From Leifsonia sp. ALI-44-B (GTDB lineage Bacteria; Actinomycetota; Actinomycetes; Actinomycetales; Microbacteriaceae), in assembly GCF_001984125.1 (NCBI RefSeq), contig NZ_MTQL01000007.1, positions 930,001 to 994,000 on the forward strand: 64,000 nt of DNA, given 5' to 3'. The notes under the pieces are model-generated. The model did not search any database, was not told the DNA's origin, and saw nothing but the letters and a program-made list of their open reading frames with translations. Below, in pieces: positions 58,746-64,000 of the stretch (position 1 is its first letter; each line of letters starts with the position of its first letter). Position numbers and translations under genes: made by a program.

Positions 58746-59386
58746 GCGTTCACCAATCCGTTGCGCAGGGTTTCTTCGACCACGAGCCCGGCTTCCTGCC
58801 ATCCGAGTCCGGCACCGCTCAGGCCTGCGAGCATGACCAGTCGGGCGGCTTCGTCGTCGTCGATGCCCGAGTGCGTCGCCTCGCCCAGGACGGTGAGTGC
58901 GGCGTCTTCGACGAGCCTCGCGACGACGGCGGGCGGGATGTCGCGCCGCAACTGCCCCCGCGACACGCCGTCTTCGATCACATCGCGCAACGTGCGCCGA
59001 ATCGGGGCGAGCGCGCTCGCCACGGTGGACCGGTAGGGCCCGCGCACGGCCAGGTCGGCCATCACGCGCACGTGCGACACGGAGGCCCAGAGGCGCGCGC
59101 CGATCGTGGCTATTGCAACCCGGCTGTCGTCGGTGTCGACCGTGCCGATGCCCTGGGCGATGCGCGCCGCGCCGGCCTCGACCACCGTGAGCACGAGGTC
59201 TTCGCGCGTGGCGAAGTGGCCGTAGACAGAGCGGCGGGACAGGCCGGCGCGTGCGGCGATGGCGTCGAGGCTCGCGTCGGGGTCGTGCCGCAGCTCGGCC
59301 ATGGCGGCGTCGATGAGGGCCGCGCGGTTGCGGGTGGCGTCGCGCCGCACGGGTCGTTCGGGGGTCGATGTGGTCACGACATCCAT
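58742..59386 (-). CDS. TetR-family regulator of the YhgE operon
   Basis: 214 residues. The ATG at 59386 is preferred to the in-frame ATG at 59413 because the longer version would place the whole palindromic operator inside the gene; the start then seems leaderless. The HTH is ASLDAIAARAGLSRRSVYGH with FATREDLVLTVVE. The ligand domain is helical and of the usual length. Its stop overlaps the start of the ATPase-like gene. It should repress the three-gene operon through the adjacent 24-bp palindrome. Confidence 0.92.
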   Translation of the reverse strand: MDVVTTSTPERPVRRDATRNRAALIDAAMAELRHDPDASLDAIAARAGLSRRSVYGHFATREDLVLTVVEAGAARIAQGIGTVDTDDSRVAIATIGARLWASVSHVRVMADLAVRGPYRSTVASALAPIRRTLRDVIEDGVSRGQLRRDIPPAVVARLVEDAALTVLGEATHSGIDDDEAARLVMLAGLSGAGLGWQEAGLVVEETLRNGLVNA

Positions 59387-59392
59387 CTTACG

Positions 59393-59416
59393 ATCTTGCA
59401 CAGCAGTGTGCAAGAT
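59393..59416. promoter_or_regulatory. 24-bp palindromic operator of the TetR/YhgE operon
   Basis: ATCTTGCACA and TGTGCAAGAT are perfect 10-bp inverted arms around GCAG. The site ends six bases from the TetR start, an ideal place for autorepression. Confidence 0.75.
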
Positions 59417-59505
59417 ACGCGCGTCGTGAGATTCGGCATAAAACAGTCAGCCAGCTGCCTACATCATGACGACTTGTTTCGCCAGGGGATTGTCGGCGGT
59501 GGATA

Positions 59506-59533
59506 TTGAACGGACTTGTGCCTACGCTAAACA
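59506..59533 (+). promoter_or_regulatory. possible promoter of the compatible-solute importer
   Basis: TTGAAC (59506-59511), a 16-bp spacer and TAAACA (59528-59533) lie about 180 bp before the ATPase gene. The rest of the 59417-59711 gap shows no gene on either strand. Confidence 0.35.
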
Positions 59534-59711
59534 TCTACCGGCTAGGTGGAGCGAGAGATTCTCTGATCGCTCACTCTGCACGCCCCGGATTGTGTCGCCC
59601 CTTCTGGCCGGTGTCGTACGTATCAAGTAGACACGGAACACGCACCGCTTTCGCACCGCGTGTTCACGGCGCATGAATGCCCTCGCGTTCAGCCAGAAAG
59701 GCACGGCAGTC

Positions 59712-60539
59712 ATGATCCGCTTCGATGGCGTCACCAAACGTTTTCCCGATGGCACGCTCGCGGTCGACGACTTCTCGCTCGACATCCCCTCGCGCAAGAC
59801 CACGGTCTTCGTCGGCTCGTCCGGCTGCGGCAAGACCACCATCTTGCGCATGATCAACCGCATGGTCGACCCGTCGGGTGGCCGCATCGTCATCGACGAC
59901 GAGGACATCTCAACGCTCAACCCGGTGAAGCTGCGCCGCCGCATCGGCTACGTCATGCAGAACTCGGGACTGCTGCCGCACCGCACGGTCATCGACAACG
60001 TGGCCACCGTGCCGTTGCTCGAGGGCGTGAAGAAGAAGCAGGCTCATGACGCGGCGCTCGCCCTCATGGACACGGTCGGCCTCGACCGCTCGCTCGCCAC
60101 GCGCTACCCCAGCCAGCTTTCGGGCGGCCAGCAGCAGCGCGTCGGAGTGGCCCGAGGCCTCGCCATCGACCCCAACATCATGCTCATGGACGAGCCCTTC
60201 GGCGCCGTCGACCCGCTCGTGCGCGCCGAGCTGCAGCAAGAACTGCTGCGCATCCAGCGCGATCTGGCCAAGACCATCGTCTTCGTCACGCACGACATCG
60301 ACGAGGCCCTGCTGCTCGGCGACCAGATCGTCATCCTCGAAAAGGGCGCGCACATCGCGCAAGCGGGAACGGCCGAGCAGATCCTGGCAAACCCCGCGAG
60401 CGAGTTCGTGGCCAGCTTCGTGGGCTCCGACCGCGGGTCGCGCGCACTGCACATCAAGAACGTGGACGGCAAGCAGGTCGTCGTCGACGGCACGGGCCGG
60501 CTCACCGGAATCCTCAGCGACGGCGGTGGCCCCTCATGA
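59712..60539 (+). CDS. compatible-solute ABC importer ATPase (OpuCA/ProV-like, without CBS domains)
   Basis: 275 residues from the ATG at 59712 (AGAAAGG upstream). Walker A GSSGCGKTTI, Q-loop YVMQNSGLLPH, signature LSGGQQQRVGVARGLAIDPN, Walker B IMLMDEPFGAVDPL, and switch THDIDEALLLGD define the OpuCA/ProV class. OpuCA proteins are usually about 380 residues with two osmosensing or ligand-sensing CBS domains; here only about 25 residues of that region remain. First of four genes. Confidence 0.92.
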   Translation: MIRFDGVTKRFPDGTLAVDDFSLDIPSRKTTVFVGSSGCGKTTILRMINRMVDPSGGRIVIDDEDISTLNPVKLRRRIGYVMQNSGLLPHRTVIDNVATVPLLEGVKKKQAHDAALALMDTVGLDRSLATRYPSQLSGGQQQRVGVARGLAIDPNIMLMDEPFGAVDPLVRAELQQELLRIQRDLAKTIVFVTHDIDEALLLGDQIVILEKGAHIAQAGTAEQILANPASEFVASFVGSDRGSRALHIKNVDGKQVVVDGTGRLTGILSDGGGPS

Positions 60540-61225
60540 CCTGGATCTTCGCCAATTTCGAGCAGATCGTCATGCTCACGCGGGACCATATCCTGCTGAG
60601 CATCCCGCCGATCCTGCTCGGCTTCATACTGGCCGTTCCGATCGGCTACATCGCGCACCGTTACCGTGTCTCGCGCGGCGTGCTGCTCACGGTCTCGGGT
60701 CTGCTCTACACGATCCCGTCGCTCGCGCTCGTCGTGGCCATGCCGGCCATCCTGGGCACCAAGATCCTCGATCCGCTCAACCTCGTCGCCACGCTCACGA
60801 TCTATGCGATCGCGCTCATGGTGCGCACGGCGGCGGATGCCTTCGACTCCATCTCGCCCGATGTGCGCCAATCCGCCACGGCCATGGGTTATGGCCCCTG
60901 GAGCCGCTTCTGGAAGGTCGAGCTGCCGCTCGCCGGTCCGGTGCTCCTCGCCGGCCTGCGCGTGGTCTCGGCCAGCACCGTCAGCCTCGTCACGCTCGGA
61001 GCCCTCGTCGGCCTGTCGGGCCTCGGCTACCTCTTCACCGACGGTTACCAGCGCAGCTTCGCCACCGAGATCCTCACGGGTGTGGTGCTGACGGTCGTCA
61101 TCGCCGTCGTGTTCGACCTGCTCCTCATCCTGCTCGGCCGCGTCGTGCTGCCGTGGGCCAAGATCGAGGCCGTGGCCCGCACGGGTGACCGTGCGCCCCG
61201 CCGACGCAAGGCGGTGACCGCATGA
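60536..61225 (+). CDS. compatible-solute ABC importer permease (OpuCB-like)
   Basis: 229 residues with five or six helices. FILAVPIGYIAHRYRVSRGV and TVSGLLYTIPSLALVVAMPA, the coupling loop VRQSATAMGYGPWSRFWKVE LPLA, and SLVTLGALVGLSGLGYLFTD are typical of OpuCB/OpuBB permeases. It overlaps the ATPase stop and the next permease start by 4 bp each. Confidence 0.93.
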   Translation: MTWIFANFEQIVMLTRDHILLSIPPILLGFILAVPIGYIAHRYRVSRGVLLTVSGLLYTIPSLALVVAMPAILGTKILDPLNLVATLTIYAIALMVRTAADAFDSISPDVRQSATAMGYGPWSRFWKVELPLAGPVLLAGLRVVSASTVSLVTLGALVGLSGLGYLFTDGYQRSFATEILTGVVLTVVIAVVFDLLLILLGRVVLPWAKIEAVARTGDRAPRRRKAVTA

Positions 61226-61965
61226 ACGCCATCAGCGACGCCATCGCCTGGATCCTCGACCCCGCGCACTGGACGGGCCCGAGCGGCATCCCCATCCGCC
61301 TCGCCGAGCACCTCGCTTACACGGGTCTCACCATTCTCATCGCGGGCGTCATCGCCATCGGGCTCGGCCTCTACATCGGCCACACGGGTCGTTTCCGCGG
61401 CACGTCCGTCATCGTCACGGGTGCCCTGCGCGCGCTGCCCACGCTCGGTCTGCTCGTCTACCTCGCGGTCGCCTTCGGGTTCGGCATCGCGCAGGCCATC
61501 ATCCCGTCGATCATCGTGCTCGTCGTGCTGGCCATCCCGCCGATCCTCGCGGGCACCTACTCGGGCATCGAGGCCGTCGATCCCAAGACCGTGGATGCCG
61601 CGCGCGCCATGGGCATGACCGAATGGCAGATCCTGGCCAAGGTCGAGATCCCGCTGGCCCTGCCGCTCATCGTGGGAGGCCTGCGATCGGGTGTGCTGCA
61701 GGTCGTCTCGACGGCCACGGTCGCGGCCTACCTCTCGCTGGGCGGTCTCGGCCGCTTCATCTTCGACGGCCTGCCCGTCCGGGACTACACGCAGGTGCTC
61801 GTCGGCGCGCTCCTCGTCACCCTTCTCGCTCTCGTCCTCGACGGCCTGCTCGTGCTCGTGCAGCGACTCGTCGTCCCGGCAGGGGTCCGGGCAATCCGGT
61901 CCCGTGTTCCGCAACGAACCGCCAAGGGCGCCAGCGCCCAGGCGGCGTTGACGCCCTCCAGCTAG
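61222..61965 (+). CDS. compatible-solute ABC importer permease (OpuCD-like)
   Basis: 247 residues, five or six helices. GALRALPTLGLLVYLAVAFG, the coupling loop DAARAMGMTEWQILAKVEIP LALPL, and VAAYLSLGGLGRFIFDGLPV place it with OpuCD/OpuBD. It is the second, non-identical permease of the importer, giving the usual four-gene set. The charged C-terminus (RSRVPQRTAKGASAQ) is cytoplasmic. Confidence 0.93.
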   Translation: MNAISDAIAWILDPAHWTGPSGIPIRLAEHLAYTGLTILIAGVIAIGLGLYIGHTGRFRGTSVIVTGALRALPTLGLLVYLAVAFGFGIAQAIIPSIIVLVVLAIPPILAGTYSGIEAVDPKTVDAARAMGMTEWQILAKVEIPLALPLIVGGLRSGVLQVVSTATVAAYLSLGGLGRFIFDGLPVRDYTQVLVGALLVTLLALVLDGLLVLVQRLVVPAGVRAIRSRVPQRTAKGASAQAALTPSS

Positions 61966-62034
61966 CCCCACTCCACAGCGTTCTATTGCACTCCGATTGC
62001 ACCACCCTTGTCATCCGACAGTAAGGAAAGCAGC

Positions 62035-62979
62035 ATGTTCTCATCACGACGTGGCCGCCTGGCCGTCGCGGCTCTCGCCGCCGGCGCGGTCCTCTCCCTC
62101 GCGGCCTGCTCGAGCGGCGACCCGCTCGACAACTCCACCTCGGGTTCCGGTTCGTCCGGCTCGGCCGACTCGATCACCATCGGTGCCGGGTCCTTCGCCG
62201 AGTCCGAAATCATCGCCCAGATCTACACGCAGGCCCTCGAGGCCGAAGGCGTGACGGTCACGTTCGCCGGCCAGATCGGCCAGCGCGACGTCTACCTCAA
62301 GGCCCTCGAAGACGGCTCGATCGACCTCATCCCCGACTACAGCGGAAACCTGCTGCAGTTCTACGACGCCGAGACCACCGCCAAGACGTCCGAAGAGGTC
62401 TACGCCGCCATCGGTGACGCCCTGCCCGAGGGCATCGAGGTGCTCGACCAGGCCGAGGCCCAGGATGCCGACAGCTACAACGTGACCAAGGACTTCAGCG
62501 AGAAGAACGGCATCACGAGCCTCGCCGACCTCAAGGACTACGACGGCACGCTCGCCATCGGAGCCAACCCCGAGTTCGCCGACCGCCCGTACGGCCCCAA
62601 GGGTCTGACCGAGGTCTACGGCGTTCCGGCCGACAAGCTCACCTTCACGCCCGTCTCGGACGGCGGCGGACCGCTGACGGCCAAGGCCCTCATCGACGGC
62701 ACCGTGCAGCTCGCCGACATCTACAGCACCACGCCCTCCATCAAGGAGAACGGCTTCGTCACGCTCGAAGACCCCGAGAACCTGATCCTGCCGCAGAACA
62801 TCCTGCCGCTGATCAAGTCCGACAAGGCCAGCGACAAGGTGAAGGATGTGCTGAACAAGGTCTCGGCCGAGCTCACCACCGACGACCTGATCGACCTCAA
62901 CACCCTCAACCAGGGTGACCAGAAGCTGTCGCCCGAGAAGGTGGCCAAGGACTGGCTGACCGAAAAGGGTCTGATCTAG
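62035..62979 (+). CDS. glycine betaine/choline-type binding lipoprotein (OpuCC-like)
   Basis: 314 residues from the ATG at 62035 (AAGGAAAG upstream). The signal peptide ends VLSLAACSSG (lipid Cys near residue 25). The mature protein has ITIGAGSFAESEIIAQIYTQ, then DGSIDLIPDYSGNLLQFYD, and later LADIYSTTPSIKENGFVTLE, with the aromatic residues expected for quaternary-ammonium binding. It ends the importer operon and is followed by a strong terminator. Choline, betaine, carnitine or proline betaine are all possible ligands. Confidence 0.93.
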   Translation: MFSSRRGRLAVAALAAGAVLSLAACSSGDPLDNSTSGSGSSGSADSITIGAGSFAESEIIAQIYTQALEAEGVTVTFAGQIGQRDVYLKALEDGSIDLIPDYSGNLLQFYDAETTAKTSEEVYAAIGDALPEGIEVLDQAEAQDADSYNVTKDFSEKNGITSLADLKDYDGTLAIGANPEFADRPYGPKGLTEVYGVPADKLTFTPVSDGGGPLTAKALIDGTVQLADIYSTTPSIKENGFVTLEDPENLILPQNILPLIKSDKASDKVKDVLNKVSAELTTDDLIDLNTLNQGDQKLSPEKVAKDWLTEKGLI

Positions 62980-63022
62980 CCCTCGCCGCTCCGCTCTACA
63001 ACTGAGCGGATGTCTCGACCGG

Positions 63023-63051
63023 GAACCCGGCGCCGTCACGGCGCCGGGTTC
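63023..63051 (+). terminator. terminator of the compatible-solute importer operon
   Basis: GAACCCGGCGCCGT (63023-63036) and ACGGCGCCGGGTTC (63038-63051) form a 14-bp perfect inverted repeat with a one-base centre, followed by TTCG. It is a classic GC-rich actinobacterial terminator. Confidence 0.8.
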
Positions 63052-63142
63052 TTCGCGTTCCGGGGCTGAGGGCGGCCGGCGACAGGCTCCGAGAGCGCCC
63101 AGATTCCCGGCCGCCGATGCACCCCCGTTGGTAGGATCGAGT

Positions 63143-63634
63143 GTGACCGGAAACAACTTGATGCCCCAGCCCGAGGTTCTCCTTCCCGCCGAGCCCGAGG
63201 TCGTCGGTGCACTCGCCGCGGCCGCTGAGTCCGAGAACCCGATCGTCGCCCTCACGAACGTCGTGGCGCAGCATCCGTCGTCGTCGCTTGCCTGGGCTGT
63301 TTTGGCGGTCGAGAAGTTCGATCCGATGAACCCGCTCGAAAGCTACGCCTATGCGCGCGTCGGCTACCACCGCGGGCTCGACTCGCTGCGCAAGGCCGGT
63401 TGGCGCGGCCAAGGTCCCATCCCGTGGTCGCACGAGCCCAACCGCGGCGTGCTGCGCTCGCTGTACGCCCTGCGTGCCGCCGCCGAGGCCATCGGCGAGA
63501 CCGAAGAGGTCGAGCGACTGACCGAGTTCCTGCGTGGGGCCGACGAGACCGCCGCCGCCCAGATCGAGACCGAGGGCGAGCCGCGCACGCCGCCGCCCGC
63601 CACCGAGGCCTTCTTCATCCGCGGCCTAGACTGA
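63143..63634 (+). CDS. DUF3151 family protein
   Basis: 163 residues from the GTG at 63143. [40 protein letters not shown], and [20 protein letters not shown] are the diagnostic DUF3151 sequence, a helical TPR-like fold restricted to actinobacteria. Its position immediately before purA is conserved in the phylum; the function is unknown. Confidence 0.92.
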   Translation: MTGNNLMPQPEVLLPAEPEVVGALAAAAESENPIVALTNVVAQHPSSSLAWAVLAVEKFDPMNPLESYAYARVGYHRGLDSLRKAGWRGQGPIPWSHEPNRGVLRSLYALRAAAEAIGETEEVERLTEFLRGADETAAAQIETEGEPRTPPPATEAFFIRGLD

Positions 63635-63734
63635 TCAGAGCACCACGCGGTTCCCGGCCCTGCCGGGAATCCGAGCTCGGCTGCATCAGCCGGCTCATAT
63701 TCGAAGCATCCCGACCGGAAGGGCATCATTCGTT

Positions 63735-64000
63735 ATGCCAGCAATCGTTCTCATCGGCGCCCAGTGGGGCGACGAAGGAAAAGGTAAGGCCACCGATCTT
63801 CTGGGGTCGCGCGTCGACTACGTGGTCAAGTTCAACGGCGGCAACAACGCCGGCCACACGGTCGTCGTCGGCAACGAGAAGTACGCCCTGCACCTGCTGC
63901 CCTCCGGCATCCTGACCGAGGGTGTCACGCCCGTCATCGCCAACGGTGTCGTCGTCGACCTCGAGGTGCTGTTCCACGAGCTCGAGGCTTTGAGTGCCCG
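63735..64000 (+). CDS. purA: adenylosuccinate synthetase (5' part; runs off the window)
   Basis: 88 full codons from the ATG at 63735 to the window end. [20 protein letters not shown] contains the GDEGKGK loop that binds IMP/GTP, with catalytic Asp13 and Lys16; [13 protein letters not shown] carries catalytic His (about residue 41), and [12 protein letters not shown] is the next conserved segment. Joins aspartate to IMP using GTP in AMP synthesis. The remaining 340 or so residues lie outside the window. Confidence 0.95.
   Translation, partial: MPAIVLIGAQWGDEGKGKATDLLGSRVDYVVKFNGGNNAGHTVVVGNEKYALHLLPSGILTEGVTPVIANGVVVDLEVLFHELEALSA

Noticed and set aside
1-64000. tRNA genes, rRNA, riboswitches and CRISPR arrays
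   Set aside because: No T-arm GTTCRANNC with matching acceptor stem, no regularly spaced repeats with unique spacers, and no recognised aptamer core were seen in intergenic regions by eye.

Overview
The window is high-GC DNA with dense, short-spaced genes, many GTG starts, many ATGA/GTGA overlaps and several starts that lack a Shine-Dalgarno sequence. Gene content points to an actinobacterium, most likely Microbacteriaceae: a DUF3151 gene directly before purA, a DUF6421 protein, an AnsP-type permease, a pyrE followed by a septum-formation-domain protein, and a lysE/lysG pair. The genus cannot be named from this window. No rRNA, tRNA, CRISPR array, complete insertion sequence, integrase or origin was seen.

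Layout. 1-2046: an MmyB-type HTH regulator (cut by the left edge) divergent from a small monooxygenase and an SDR oxidoreductase. 2203-3303: a recombination scar holding three gene remnants (GNAT, the first codons of a second MmyB-type regulator, and half an MFS efflux pump). 3400-8710: a less GC-rich accessory block with four unrecognised genes. They are a soluble protein plus a four-helix membrane protein, then two convergent paralogues with an Mrr-like PD-(D/E)XK nuclease domain. This is the best candidate in the window for an undescribed, perhaps antiviral, system. 8711-9636 looks gene-free.

9758-17399 is a galactoside utilisation operon: GH42 beta-galactosidase, two ABC permeases, a binding protein and GH36 alpha-galactosidase, behind a promoter with two operator-like inverted repeats. 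It has no ATPase of its own. 17.5-24.7 kb holds a lipoprotein, a GNAT, a nitroreductase, a DUF4870 protein, acetyl-CoA synthetase, DUF1684, a DUF2975/XRE pair, and a gamma-butyrolactone-receptor-like TetR with an autoregulatory-element-like site beyond its 3' end. 25.0-30.8 kb holds threonine aldolase and a kinase-regulator-ABC exporter cluster. 33.3-36.3 kb is a sulfonate-type ABC importer, followed by asparagine permease, PhzF, CsbD, a hydrolase/TetR pair, a PucR regulator, a GH25 muramidase and exonuclease III.

45.1-48.8 kb is pyrE followed by a 1028-residue acidic, repeat-bearing membrane protein. 48.8-52.8 kb has lysE/lysG, a NagD-like phosphatase and a carboxylesterase. 52.9-56.1 kb carries two toxin-antitoxin loci (HicAB and a Phd/YefM pair with four evenly phased GTAC sites) on either side of a HAD hydrolase and a TrmH-like methyltransferase. 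56.2-59.4 kb is a TetR / ABC-ATPase-like protein without a P-loop / YhgE-Pip operon with a 24-bp palindromic operator. 59.7-63.0 kb is an OpuC-like compatible-solute importer, followed by DUF3151 and the start of purA.
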